Program-made: the position numbers and the translations under genes
In this document: positions 1-10,820 of the stretch, piece after piece
How positions within the stretch are numbered: the first letter of the stretch is position 1
How the letters are laid out: the number at the start of each line of letters is the position of its first letter
The notes under the pieces: model-generated
Seen by the model: only the letters and a program-made list of their open reading frames with translations
Databases searched by the model: none
What the model was told of the DNA's origin: nothing
NCBI RefSeq assembly: GCF_018446385.1
Contig: NC_055989.1
Coordinates: 133,141,004-133,205,003 of the forward strand
Source of the DNA: Zingiber officinale
Taxonomy: Eukaryota > Streptophyta > Magnoliopsida > Zingiberales > Zingiberaceae
Direction: 5' to 3'
DNA length: 64,000 nt

Positions 1-1520
1 CTAAACCTAGGGTTTGTTCCATAACTATATGGAACCCTATGATAACTAGGCACATCCTTCTTAGCCTTTGGTTTGTATCCCAAACCTCTATGGCTATTTG
101 ATGGCTTTGACTTTCCTAGCCCTAGGTTTTGCTCATTTTGCCCTTTTAGGATATTTTCCATCCTTTTTAGGGTCTTTTCCATTTTATCAAGTCTTGATCT
201 CAAGACTTGATTTTCTATCATTAAATCCTTAGAATTTGGTTTTTCATTAAGTCCATGAGCATTTTTGTTTCTAGGCTTGTATCTACAATCCTTAGAGTTC
301 TTCCCTAGACTTTTACCTACATTCCTAGCCTTAGGTGTAGTAGTTTTGGCATGTAGGGCCACATGCTTTTCCTTAAAGCCCTCATGCTTCCTATTCTTAT
401 GGTAAATTGCATTAAAATGATAAAAATTAGAACTATCATGCTTTTTACCATAATTTAAAGGAGTAGGCTCAATAAATGTTACCTTCTTCTTTACCTTGGA
501 GGCTCCCCCTTGACTAATGCCTCCTTGAGCCTTGACCATCTTCTTCCCCTTGAGGCATTGACTTCGGTAATGCCCCTTTTGATTGCAAGAGAAGCATATA
601 ATATGCTCCTTGCTCTTCTTTGCGTTGGGGATGGTCTCCTTGGGCTTCACCTTGCCCTTTTGTGCCACTTGGCCCTTCTTCTTGGCTAATTTAGGGCACT
701 TGCTCTTGTAGTGCCCATGTTCCCTACATTCAAAGCAAATAATATGATTTTTATTATTAATTGAAATATTTATACCTTTGCTTGTAGGGGTGGCATCTTT
801 TTCTTTGGATCCGGAGGTAGAAGCTTCCTCTTGATCGGACCTTGATTCTCCTCCATTTGATTTTTCTTGACTTGTAGAGGTAGTTTCTTCTTCCTCCTCT
901 TCTTCTCTCGACCCGGATGTAGAAGTTTCTCCTTCTTCTTGATCCGGCGTCACCAAGGATTGCTCCCCCTCAATCCTAGAGGTGGAGGCTTCATCATCTT
1001 GAATATGAAACAAGGAGTATGCTCCCTCCTTGTTCCCTTCGGTGCATTCCCTTGAGGATGAAGCTTCTTGGATTTCCTCTTCTTCGGAGGTTGAGCATCT
1101 CTCAACCTCGGAGTCCTCCTCTTGGTCTTGCTCCAAAGAGTCACCCTCTCTGGATTCTTCTTGCTCTTGTACAGTGGAGGGGATCTCTTCATGAAGCTTG
1201 GCCAATTTGCTCCATAGTTCCTTTGTATCTTCAAATTCTCCAATTTTGCAAAGGATGGTGCTTGGCAATAAATTGACCAAGAGCTTGGTCACTTTGTCAT
1301 TGGCCTCGCACCTTTGGACTTGCTCTTGGCTCCACTTGCTCCTCTTGAGAACTTTGCCCTTTGAATTTCTTGGAGCCTCAAAGCCTTCCATTAGAGCAAA
1401 CCATTGCTCTATCTCCATCATAAGGAAATTTTTGATTCTTGATTTCCAAGAATCGAAACTCGTGGAAGTGTATGGTGGAGCCACCCTTGTGTCAAATCCA
1501 AGCCCATCTTGGAATTGCAT
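1..1520 (-). CDS. Gag polyprotein of family A copia-type element (partial, runs off left edge)
   Basis: Reading leftward from an ATG at 1520-1518, the minus strand stays open to the window edge, giving at least 506 codons without a stop in my hand translation. The first ~150 residues look like a copia-type Gag (UBN2-like) with the motif LLPSTILCKI. An acidic Glu/Ser/Thr-rich stretch follows, then two CCHC zinc knuckles (CFECREHGHYKSKC and CFSCNQKGHYRSQC), then a basic tail with a Leu-rich heptad segment (ENQVLRSRLDKMEK). Gag would coat the element RNA and form the particle. The ATG lies 119 bp downstream of the primer-binding site, as expected. The same protein tail is encoded in frameshifted form on the plus strand at 45313-45941. 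No protease or reverse transcriptase is visible, but they could lie outside the window. Confidence 0.78.
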   Translation of the reverse strand, partial: MQFQDGLGFDTRVAPPYTSTSFDSWKSRIKNFLMMEIEQWFALMEGFEAPRNSKGKVLKRSKWSQEQVQRCEANDKVTKLLVNLLPSTILCKIGEFEDTKELWSKLAKLHEEIPSTVQEQEESREGDSLEQDQEEDSEVERCSTSEEEEIQEASSSRECTEGNKEGAYSLFHIQDDEASTSRIEGEQSLVTPDQEEGETSTSGSREEEEEEETTSTSQEKSNGGESRSDQEEASTSGSKEKDATPTSKGINISINNKNHIICFECREHGHYKSKCPKLAKKKGQVAQKGKVKPKETIPNAKKSKEHIICFSCNQKGHYRSQCLKGKKMVKAQGGISQGGASKVKKKVTFIEPTPLNYGKKHDSSNFYHFNAIYHKNRKHEGFKEKHVALHAKTTTPKARNVGKSLGKNSKDCRYKPRNKNAHGLNEKPNSKDLMIENQVLRSRLDKMEKTLKRMENILKGQNEQNLGLGKSKPSNSHRGLGYKPKAKKDVPSYHRVPYSYGTNPRF

Positions 1521-1638
1521 CTTGAAGTTGAGCTTGATAAAGTCTTGAACTTGAAGAATTTGCTCCAACTTCTTCACCCTCTAGCTTTTCTTGATATGCT
1601 TGACCCTTCCGGCGATGATTCCGGTGAAGAGCGGCCTT

Positions 1639-1650
1639 GCTCTGATACCA
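1639..1650 (-). other. Primer-binding site of family A element
   Basis: Read on the minus strand this is TGGTATCAGAGC, the standard initiator tRNA-Met primer-binding site of plant copia-type elements. It starts two bases inside the LTR end. Confidence 0.9.
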
Positions 1651-2159
1651 CTTGTTAGGACCAAAAGTAGCTAGAGGGGGGGGTGAATAGCTCGTCGCAT
1701 TCGCTCGGTGCGCTTCGTTGCTGGGCGTTGCTTGTTTCTTCTTGGATGTGCAGCGGAAAATACAGAAACAAACACAAGCACGCTAACACTAGGATTTTAC
1801 TTGGTATCCACCTCACAAGAGGTGACTAATCCAAGGATCCACACCAACGCACACACCCTCCACTATGAATAACACTCCTTTATGGTAACTACCAAAGGCG
1901 GAGAAGCCCTACAACACTCTCAATACAAGAAGAAGAAAGGGAAATACAAGTTAAGCAAAAGCTTACAAGATGTGCAGTAAAAACCCTAACCCTAACTTCT
2001 TCCTCTTGCAATAGATCCGCCTCTTGACTTGGAAAGCCTCCAAGAACCTTCAAGAACGGGCGATCACGTTCTTGTAGAGAGTGTGGAGGAGCTGGAATGA
2101 ATCGAGAAGAGCTCGTGAAGAGATTGCCGAAGACCACGCTCGCTGCGGCTTTAAACCCG

Positions 2160-2425
2160 ACGCAGTGGATCCCGATCGATTCGAATGTTCCGATCGATCG
2201 GAGGCTGGATCGATCCACGGATCGATCCGAGCGCCTGCTCGATAAGCGCTGGATCGATCCACGGATCGATCCGGCGCTATCGCGCGAAGCAGCATCGCCC
2301 CGATCGCTGATCGATTGGGACCTCTGATCGATCCACGGATCGATCCGAGGCTCGATTGGAAGAATCGGATCGATCCACCGATCGATCCACGGCTGGATCG
2401 ATCCACGGATCGATCCGTTGGATTT
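2160..2425. repeat. GATCGAT palindrome array in family A LTR
   Basis: About a dozen copies of GGATCGATCC-type palindromes are spaced by short AT/GC linkers. Open frames here translate to monotonous Ile-Asp-Arg-Ser repeats on both strands; these are by-products of the palindromes and not genes. The equivalent array in the other copy is at 49125-49460. Confidence 0.85.
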
Positions 2426-2734
2426 TGCCCAAACCAAGTCCCAAACCTCTAACCAACATCCGGTCAACCTTGACCTGTTGGTACATCATGCCTCGCATCT
2501 GGTCACTCCCTTGACCTGCTAGGACTCCCCACCAAGTGTCCGGTCACTCCCTTTGACCCACTTGGACTTTTACTCGTCGTGCCAAGTATCCGGTCACTCC
2601 ATTGACCTACTTGGACTTCCACCTGATGTCTGGTCAACCTTGACCCATCTGGACTTCCTTCCTTGCCAAGTATCCAGTCAATCCTTTGACCTACTTGGAC
2701 TTCGCAACACCAGATGTCCGATCATCCTTGATCC

Positions 2735-3060
2735 ATCTGGATTTTCCCTTGCCTGGCTTCACTCACCAGGACTTTCACCTAGCTTCACTCACTAGGATTT
2801 TCCATCTGCCTAGCTTCACTCACTAGGTCTTTCACCTGGCTTCACTCACCAGGACTTTCACCTAGCTTCACTCACTAGGGTTTTCACCTGGCTTCACTCA
2901 CCAGGATTTTCCATCTGCCTAGCTTCACTCACTAGGACTTTCACCTGGCTTCACTCACCAGGATTTTCACCTAGCTTCACTCACTAGGACTTTCACCTGG
3001 CTTCACTCACCAGGATTTTCACCTAGCTTCACTCACCAGGATTTTCAATCTGCCTAACAT
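2735..3060. repeat. Tandem hairpin array in family A LTR
   Basis: About 14 units of 20-25 bp alternate CCTGG-CTTCACTCA-CCAGG and CCTAG-CTTCACTCA-CTAGG. Each is a 5-bp inverted repeat around the same 9-base loop. The stem varies, but both sides vary together. The reverse complement of this array is at 48410-48880. Confidence 0.88.
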
Positions 3061-3211
3061 GCCAGTTAGGACTTCCCAGTCAAGTATCCGGTCAACCTTG
3101 ACCTACTTGACTCTTCTTCGATCAATATCTTATTGTCAAACATCTAAACCCAAACCAAGACTCAGCTTGGTTAACCAGGTCAACCTTGACCTGAGGGATG
3201 TTGCACCAACA

Positions 3212-4779
3212 GATAATATATCAGTTAATGAGTTATTATGTGTTCCCATTGTATTCTTTAGCCTATGGTAATTATAGTATCTGTAAATTTTAGCCAACAC
3301 TTAGTATCGAGGCTTTTCTAATGTGTTTTGTCTATTGACTATATTTTACAATGGCTTCATAATCTGTTCTGATAGTGATTTATTGTTTGTTACAGATAAA
3401 TAACCTAAAAGCCTCTAAATAATAGATTACTGCTAAGATTTCATAATCGAGTGATGTTAAATATCCTTTTTTTTGGTATTTTCTAGAGGCATACCTACAT
3501 AAGTTTTTAGTTATTTTAGGTTCATATTTAGATGTTTTTTAGTAGAGATTGCCTCCCTAACCAATTTCACATCCATATGTTTCAATAACTAAATAGTTAG
3601 AATCTAGAGGTAAGGTTAGTTTTGGAAGAGTTTTAACCAAATGTTTAATCTGTTGTACTAAAAGATTATATCTTGCTGATTAAAATGTTTTTGTCCTGTC
3701 AAAGATGTTTTATTGTATAAAGGTCCACTAATTTTTTCTATATCTTTAAGGTAAGGTCTTGCATAGTTTAGGAGGCCTAAAAATGCTCGTAAAGTCTTAG
3801 TATCTTCCATTTTATCAGGAAAAGTAAGAATTTTTACAGAAATATGAGGTTGTAACGTTATTTGTGCTTGTTCTATTTCAGCTCCTAAGAATTCTATATG
3901 TGTTTCTACTAATTTTATTTTCTTTCTAGAAATGATAAGACCATGCTATTCAAATAAATTAAAAATAATATAAATGGGTATAATGTTCCTGTTTAGTTTT
4001 TGAGAAGGCTAGAATATCATCAATATAAACACAGGTAAACATAGAAACGGGCTGAAAGATATCATCCATTTTCTGCTGGAAAATTTGGGGAACTATTTTA
4101 AGGCCAAAAGACATAACAAGCTATTCAAAATGGCCATCTAAGCAGGAAAAGGTTGTCCATTCAATAGAGCTGGGATACATTTTTACTTGCCAAAAGCCTT
4201 ATTTCATATCAAATTTTGAGTACCATTTAGAATGTTGTATCTTATTCAAGAGTTGGTCTTTATTTGGGATTTTATAACCATTTTCTTGGCAATTATCATT
4301 TAATCTTTTATAATTAAACATCATTCATGACTGTCCATGTTTTTGTTTTGCTCCTTTGTTGACTATAAAAGCCTGGCTTTTATGTGGAGAGGCAAATCTT
4401 TGTATGACACCTAAATATAATAATTATTGGATGTGCATTTTAAATTCCCCAGTTTCCCAATTCGTATATTTTAAATCTTGGGCTTTAATTGGTAGGTCTA
4501 GATTAATGATTTCCAGTTTATAATATACCTTGTTCCTATCCCAATATTTGGTTGGATTGCCACCAATAATTTCTAGTTTTTCTAATCTAGAAATCAGAGA
4601 GTCTAAATTAGGTTGATGAGTATTAATCATTTGCAATAATTATTTTAGAATTATTAGGTCAGTAGGAATATCCCATGTAGAAACATAATCACTTGTGGAG
4701 CTAGACCAACCAAGTATTTCTAGTTTCCCTGATATTCAGAAAAAGCTAGAGCGTAAGTTTGAAAAGAAGTAGAGGTATA
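3212..4779 (-). pseudogene. Endogenous pararetrovirus reverse transcriptase/RNase H, left arm (degraded)
   Basis: The minus strand encodes a frameshifted and stop-ridden RT and RNase H of Caulimoviridae type, collinear with the better recognised copy at 7285-8980. An open piece at 4424-4636 (70 codons) precedes the RT core and matches the piece at 7584-7790. The RNase H end lies near 3230-3420. The copy is cut at 3212 by the family A LTR and split at 4779/5782 by a solo LTR. It cannot make an active polymerase. Confidence 0.8.
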
Positions 4780-5781
4780 TGTAGGATCGTTGGGCCGGCT
4801 AGGAGGGGGTTGTTGGATATCCTGCTAACACAAAAAAGAAAACAAACCCTCCTCGAACTCTTTAGGCTAACACTTGCATAATTAAGTCTTTAAGCAGATA
4901 AATTAAAAGCATAAAAAAAACGAGGCACAAAAGATTTACTTGGTTACAACCGATGTGGTTGTTAATCCAAGGAAGATTAAGCTCAATAAAACTCCTTAGG
5001 GCGGAGAAGCCTCGTACAGCGTTGAAGTGCAGAAAACAGAAGCTTAGACTAAAAGAGAGTGTGCAAGCACTGGATTTACAATCAGTGAGTTCTGTTTAAG
5101 CTTCTGGACCAAGGCTATATTTATAGTCTTGGTCCGGGCGCCTGGAAGGGTTCCGGGCGCCCTGGGGGGGATAAATTTTATCCCCCAACGGTCGGATCGA
5201 GTCAAAACTCGATCCTGTTGAAAAGTCGATTCCGGGCGCCCGGAAGGGTTCCGGGCGCCCGGAGCCCTAAGGTCAACATAAGTTGACTTTTCGACTCCGG
5301 TTCAACTCGTCTCAGTTCGGCTCGTCTTGGTCCGGGTCTGTTCGCTCCGGCTCCGCTAGCTTGGGTGATCTCTGCCATCCGGAATAGGGCTCACCCGAAC
5401 CCATCTTCCGGTCTTCTCGAGCGTGCTTCCCTCCGGCTTCTCGTCCCTCGGATGCACAGCGCGTGTTCCTTCTCGTCCACGGGTACTCATCCGCAGACTT
5501 GGTCCCTCGGTCGCCCCGTGCCGACCTTGGCGCTAGCCGTCTCTTGCTCCCGAGCAATCTTCCGCTCTGGCTTAGTGCCTCGGAACCACCGCGCACTTCC
5601 TTCTCGTCCGCCGTGTACTCTTCCACAGACTCCCTTCCCGTGTCGTCCCTTCTCGCTAGCTGCGTCTTCCGCTCGAGTACCTGTGCTCCTAAGCTCCTGC
5701 ACACTTAGACACAAGGTTAGAAACAACGCAGGACCTAACTTAACTTGTTGATTACACCAAAACAACCTTGGGGTTCCAACA
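4780..5781 (-). mobile_element. Solo LTR, family D, TSD GTATA
   Basis: On the minus strand it starts TGTTGGAACCCCAAGG at 5781 and ends GATCCTACA at 4780, 1002 bp in all. The 5-bp direct repeat GTATA flanks it at 4775-4779 and 5782-5786. No internal region is attached, so this is a solo LTR left by LTR-LTR recombination. The right arm of the viral inverted repeat (around 7440) is the matching uninterrupted site. A minus-strand TATA box lies at 5118-5125. Two pairs of GGGCGCCC-type palindromes lie just upstream of it (5131-5165 and 5231-5266). Confidence 0.92.
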
Positions 5782-6132
5782 GTATATGCACCTGTTACGG
5801 AGCACTGACAAGTAGTTTCAGCCTGTTTGTCAGTCAAGTTATCTGGTGTGTGTGTGGTGTGTGCGAAATGTTAAGTGGATGAATTATTGAGGGATAATCT
5901 GAGACAATAAGTGAGATTATTGGTGTAGAAAAGAAAAGAGCATAATCTTTGGTAAGGAGAAAAGCTTAGTCTGGTGCTAGAAGAAAATTTAGTCCTAAAA
6001 TAAGATGGATGTTACGGTGTAGTGATGGTTTAACCCATAATTTTGAGAGTGTTAGGGGATTACTATAAGTACCACAAATATTATAAAATCTTAAGTGTAT
6101 GTTTGTCACAAATTAGAGGTTGTGAAGTTGTC

Positions 6133-6336
6133 TTAATAAAAGTTTTTGGTAATATTGAAAAAAAGTGTAGCTTCATCTATTGTGCAGTTATTAGCCCCGC
6201 TATTTAAAAAGGCATGTAGGTTAAACTCATGGTCATGTATATTAACTAGACATTTAACCCTAATATAAAGAGTTTTTCCTATGTGACATATACTAGAGGC
6301 CTTAATAAAAATGATGTCTATTTCTGGTGAACTCAT
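6133..6336 (-). pseudogene. Pararetroviral aspartic protease remnant
   Basis: A 67-codon fragment contains LNSGANNCTIDEA, recognisable as a retropepsin active-site region. The catalytic Asp of the D-S/T-G triad is replaced by Asn, so the protein would be inactive even if made. It lies directly upstream (minus strand) of the left-arm RT. Confidence 0.7.
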
Positions 6337-6369
6337 GAAAATTTGTAAGTCTTTTCCTTTATCAGGTGA

Positions 6370-6741
6370 TTATGAAGAAGGTTGTGGTAATAATTTTTCT
6401 AGTTGGTCATCAATCATGTAAAATTGGGCTTTCATTTGGTTTAATCTAGTTTCTAATGTAGATACTCTGATTTCTAAGAGAATATTTCTAATACTGCTTT
6501 TAGTGGGCTGAGTTATAGGTATTGTAATAGAAAAATATTTTTGGAGACAAAGATTGTAAGCTCGTTTTCTACATAAAGTGCATGTGCCTCTTTTATCAAT
6601 GGATGGGCAAGAGCTACCTCTTTTATTAATGGATGGGTAATAACTACAAAGATAGCAAGGAATGTTGTCTGCTCCTGTTTTCAGTAGCCAATCATGTGTA
6701 TAGGTGGATTCTCTTATTGCTGTATTAAATTGTGAAAACAT
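6370..6741 (-). pseudogene. Pararetroviral Cys-rich region between coat protein and protease
   Basis: This open piece has 123 codons. Its middle holds closely spaced CxxC pairs (CYLC, CTLC, then C) around an imperfect internal duplication of a YPSINKRG/CPSIDKRG segment. A helix-prone tail contains STLETRLNQMKAQ. Several Caulimoviridae have a second Cys-rich cluster after the coat zinc knuckle, so the position fits. The assignment to that cluster is inference. Confidence 0.5.
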
Positions 6742-6968
6742 TAGATTCTTTTAAACTAAAATATTGTCCCATAATGCTTGATCAAGTACGTATTTAGAAA
6801 AATCGTACTCAAGGTAATATTGTAAAGGCTGTAGAAAAGAATTTATTAGGCTATAGTCGGACGAAGAAGATACTTTTTCCACATCATCAACTGATATAAT
6901 AGTGTAAATAGAGGAGGTATCTGAAACATCTGATTAAATTTCTACTAAATCGAGGTTGGTACATGTAA

Positions 6969-7169
6969 CTAATTTGGGCTCTCTTGTATATAAATTTTTC
7001 TTGTTTGGCAAGCTGAGGATATATGTCTTGGTTCATTACAAGTAAAATAAGTAATAGTGTTAGCATAAGTTTTCTTAGGTTTGAATTTCCTTATATATTT
7101 TTCTTTATTTAAGTATGATTTCTTTTCTCTACTTTTTCTAACATAATAAGTTTTTCTTGATCTTACCAT
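6969..7169 (-). pseudogene. Pararetroviral coat-protein zinc knuckle remnant
   Basis: A 66-codon basic piece is rich in Lys, Arg and Tyr. It ends with CNEPRHISSAC, a CCHC knuckle that lacks its first Cys and has Arg in place of the usual Gly before His. A basic stretch followed by a knuckle is typical of the C-terminal part of pararetroviral coat proteins. Confidence 0.6.
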
Positions 7170-7284
7170 TTTTAGTTTGGGAACATGTTGTTTTGAAGGT
7201 CTGTTGGCCTTATAAGGTCGCGTTGGAACTAAACCGTATTACTGAGGTGTGTAGATTTGACTGTAAAATCCATATTGTTGGTTT

Positions 7285-8980
7285 CTTTTCTTTTCTACAC
7301 TAATAATCTCACCTATTGTCTCAGATTATCCCTCAATTGTTCATCCACTTAACATTCCACACACACCATAAACACCAGATAACCTGACTGAAAAATCGAC
7401 TGAAACTACTTGTCAGTGCTCCACAACAAGTGCCTATACTTCTACTTCTCTTCAAACTTGCGCTCTAGCTTTTTCTGAATATCAGGAAAACTAAAAATAC
7501 TTGGTTGGTCTAGCCCCACAAGTGATTATGTTTCTACATGGGATATTCCTACTGACCTAATAATCCAAAACTAATTACAACAAATGATTAATACTCATCA
7601 ATCTGATTTAGACTCTCTGATTTCTAGATTAGAAAAATTAGAAATTATTGGTGACAATCCAATCAAATATTGGGATAGGAACAAGGTATATTGTAAACTA
7701 GCAATTATTAACCCAAACCTAACAATTAAAGCCCAAGATTTAAAATATACGAATTGGAAAACTGAGGAATGCAAAATGCACATCCAATAATTATTATATT
7801 TAGGTGTCATACAAAGATCTACCTCTCGACACAAAAACCCAGCTTTTATAGTCAATAAAGGAGAAAAACAAAAACGTGAATAATCATGAATGATGTTTAA
7901 TTATAAAAGATTAAATGATAATTGTCAATAAGATGGTTACAAAATCTCAGATAAAGATCAACTCTTGATTAAGATACAACATTCTAAATGGTACTCAAAA
8001 TTCAATATGAAATGAGGCTTTTGGCAAGTAAAAATACATCCCGACTCTATTGAATGGACAACTTTTCCCTACCCAAACGGTCATTTTGAATGACTTATTA
8101 TGCCTTTTGGCCTTAAAATAGCTCCCCAAATTTTTAAGCGGAAAATGGATGATATCTTTCATCCTATTTCTATGTTTATATTGATGATATTCTAGTCTTC
8201 TCAAAAACTAAACAGGAACATTACACCCATTTACATATTATTTTTAATTTATTTGAACAGCATGGTCTTATCATTTCTGGAAAGAAAATAAAATTAGCAG
8301 AAACACATATAGAATTCTTAGGAGTTGAAATAGGGAAAGGACAAATAATGTTACAACCTCATATTTCTGTAAAAATTCTTACTTTTCCTAATAAAATGGA
8401 AGATACTAAGACTTTACGAGCATTTTTAGACCTCCTAAACTATGCAAGACCTTACCTTAAAGATATAGGAAAAATTAGTGGACCTTTATACAATAAAACA
8501 TCTTTGATAGGATAAAAAAATTTTAATTAGCAAGATATAATCTTAGTACAACAAATTAAACAGTGGTTAAAACTCTTCCAAAAGTAACCTTACATCTGGA
8601 TTTTGACTATTTAGTTATTGAAACAGACAGATATGAAACCGGTTAGGGAGGCATTCTCTACCGAAAAACATTTAAATATGAACCTAAAATAGCTAAAAAC
8701 TTATGTAGATATGCCTATATAAAATATCAAGAAAAAGGGCATTTAACATCACTCAATTACGAAATCTTAGCAGTAATATATTGTTTAGAGACTTTGAGGT
8801 TATTTATCTGTAACAAATAAGAATTCACTATCAGAACAGAATGTGAAGCCATTGTAAAATATAGTCAGCAGACAAAACACATTAAGAAAGGTCTCGGTAC
8901 TAAGCGTTGGCTAAAATTTATAATACTATAATTAACAAAGGCTTAAGAATACAATGGGAATACATAAAAGGAGTTAATAA
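7285..8980 (+). pseudogene. Endogenous pararetrovirus reverse transcriptase/RNase H, right arm (degraded)
   Basis: The plus strand encodes an upstream open piece (7584-7790), then an RT core in several frames. Recognisable parts are NYKRLNDNCQ, HPDSIEWTTFPYPNGHFE, MPFGLKIAPQIFKRKMDDIF and a shifted YxDDI box near 8170-8195. The RNase H part holds ETDRYETG and a TIRTECEAIVKYSQQ block near 8640-8880. This motif set is Caulimoviridae-like, not copia or gypsy. In-frame stops and frameshifts interrupt it at least six times. The RNase H tail resumes at 17911 after removal of the family B element and its TSD. Confidence 0.85.
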
Positions 8981-9902
8981 TGTTAAGACCCGTGCGATCG
9001 GTAAGAGGGGAGGGGTGAATTGCCATTAAATTACAAATGGATCTTTCTTAATCTTTCAAACAAGATTAGAAGAACAATTAACTTAAAATAGTTTAACAAC
9101 TAATTAAATAAAGAGGCACAGAATGTTACTTGATTACAACCTAGGTGGTTATTAATCCAAGATAAAATAAAGCACTAAAAGATCTCCTTCGGTGAAGGCG
9201 GAGAAGCATCTTACACTTGTTGAACGCTCAGAAAGCTATTAGGAAATAAATACTTAAGTTGTTGTCTATTTCCTAGGTCCAGGGGTCTTTTTATAGCCCA
9301 TGAAAAATCTTATTTGAAGCTGGAAGGTGCCTCCAACAAGGTGGAAGGCGGCTCCAGCGAGGCAAGCGAAGATAAAGTTTTATCTTCACCAGCGGTTGCA
9401 TTTTTCCCAATCTAAGGCATCTTCAAAGGGTTGAAGGTACCTTCCATGAGTGGTTGAAGGCACCTTCAACAGGGTCGAAGGCACCTTCTTACAAAAAGGT
9501 GTGGAGGCACCTTCAGCCACATTAAGGGCGCCTCCAGCAGCTCCGCAGCTCCCCCTTTAGCTCTTCTGCTGCTCTGATCGCCTGGGTGATTCCGTTCATC
9601 CAGAATTAGGCTCACCTAGACCCATCTTCTCGCCTTCCCCTTGAGCAGGCTTCCCCCTGGCTTCTCGTCCCTCGAACGTCGCTCACATCCTTCTCGTCTA
9701 CCGGTATACTCTTTCGTAGTACCTTGTCCATCGGATGCACCGAGCCCGTCGGCTCTCTCCTGTGTCATCCTTCTCGCTAGCTGGGTCTTCCGCTCAACTT
9801 TCTATGTTCTTAAGCTCCTGGACATTTAGACACAAGGATCAAACACAATGGGACCTAAGTAAAATTGGTTGACCATATCAAAACTACCACGGGGTTCTAA
9901 CA
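8981..9902 (-). repeat. 3' LTR of family B element (922 bp)
   Basis: On the minus strand it starts TGTTAGAACCCCGTGG at 9902 and ends GGTCTTAACA at 8981. A minus-strand TATA box (TATAAAAA) lies at 9288-9295, and upstream of it are several GAAGGCACCTTC-type near-palindromes (9320-9530). Confidence 0.9.
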
Positions 9903-10820
9903 ATCTCTCCTTTTTGATGTGCATCAATCTAAGTTCAAGTTAGGGTTAAAAAATAATATAACTTATGTAAAGAAAAAAAATAATATAACTTATGTAAAGA
10001 AGTTGCAATTAGAATCAAATATTATAATAAATTAAGCAATAAAATTTTTAATTTAAATTAGTAAAAATTCTTACTCCTCCTCACATTAAAAAAAATAGGG
10101 TACTTTTAAATGACTTGGAGGTCAGTCCAAAACAAAGTCTAAGTGAAAATGAATTTTGAAAAAATATTTTAAAAATTTATGAAAATTTTAATAGGAGTTG
10201 AACAAACATATATAAAGCAGATATAAAATTTTACACAAAGGAGTTAACTTAAGTAGAAAATAAATTCCAAACAAACTTTAATTTTAAAAACTACCTTTTT
10301 GAGTAATTAACAAATATTTTTAGATTGGCAAAAAATAGTTAACTATTTAATAGTTAGTCTATTAAACATTCATTTCAATAATTGACTTCCAGGTTGTGGT
10401 GAGGCATTAGGCCTTCTTGGATATTAGAACAACAACCACTTCTAGACAAAGTCTTTTAAAAAAATTAAACATTTAATTTTCTTTCTGCAAATTGTACTTT
10501 AAAAAAAATTAATTTATTCTAAGCAGGACTTGGGAACCCAATATAGGTTTCTTCCTATTGGATTGATTAAGTATCCTTTAGGGACATATTTTGGTGCTAA
10601 CTTTCTAATTTGACCCTTATGGTATCTAAAATACCAATTGAATCCTTGATAATTTCTAGAATATGAGCTTGTAGAATTTTTTTAATTTTTCTATTTGTTC
10701 ATTTAAATTTATATTTTCAAATTTTAATTTATCAAACTCCTCTATTAAGCAAGATTTTGCTAAGATTCTTTTTATTTCTAATTCTTCCTTTTTCAAATTT
10801 TCCTTTCTGGTTTTTAATTT
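9903..10820 (-). other. Non-coding 3' internal part of family B element
   Basis: AT-rich sequence follows the gag stop, with no open frame of note. It begins (minus-strand 3' side) with the polypurine tract beside the LTR. The same sequence type recurs at 63449-64000 in another copy. Confidence 0.7.

Larger units (their letters stand above)
1653..3211 (-). mobile_element. 5' LTR of family A element (1559 bp)
   Basis: On the minus strand the block starts TGTTGGTGCAACATCC at 3211 and ends GGTCCTAACA at 1653, directly before the primer-binding site. It is homologous to the plus-strand LTR at 48183-49980, including the start, a tandem hairpin array, a GATCGAT palindrome array and a C-rich run near the end. 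It cuts the pararetrovirus at 3212. Its TSD cannot be tested because the other element end is outside the window. Confidence 0.88.
5787..7284 (-). pseudogene. Endogenous pararetrovirus coat/protease region (degraded)
   Basis: This is the viral segment upstream of the left-arm RT, read leftward. The order on the minus strand is basic zinc-knuckle region (6969-7169), second Cys-rich region (6370-6741), protease remnant (6133-6336), then the RT region across the solo LTR. That order (coat protein knuckle, protease, RT, RNase H) is the usual Caulimoviridae order. Every part is broken by stops or frameshifts. Confidence 0.75.
3212..8980. repeat. Large inverted repeat of pararetroviral RT/RNase H sequence
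   Basis: The left arm is 3212-5940 (minus orientation, interrupted by the 1002-bp solo LTR at 4780-5781). The right arm is 7285-8980 (plus orientation). The arms share about 1.7 kb, including the protein segment ending in TKRWLKFI, the RT core and an untranslated stretch near CTACACTAATAATCTC. The 1.34-kb spacer 5941-7284 is present only on the minus-strand copy and carries upstream viral domains. The arms look close to 90% identical by eye; this was not measured. Confidence 0.85.

Noticed and set aside
1889-2467. Open frames with Ile-Asp-Arg-Ser/Trp-Ile-Asp repeats on both strands
   Set aside because: They are automatic translations of GATCGAT palindromes inside an LTR, and the same occurs in all frames. 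No gene signal is present.
5312-5837. Four overlapping frames of 81-130 codons
   Set aside because: They lie wholly within the GC-rich U3 part of a solo LTR and run on both strands with no domain.
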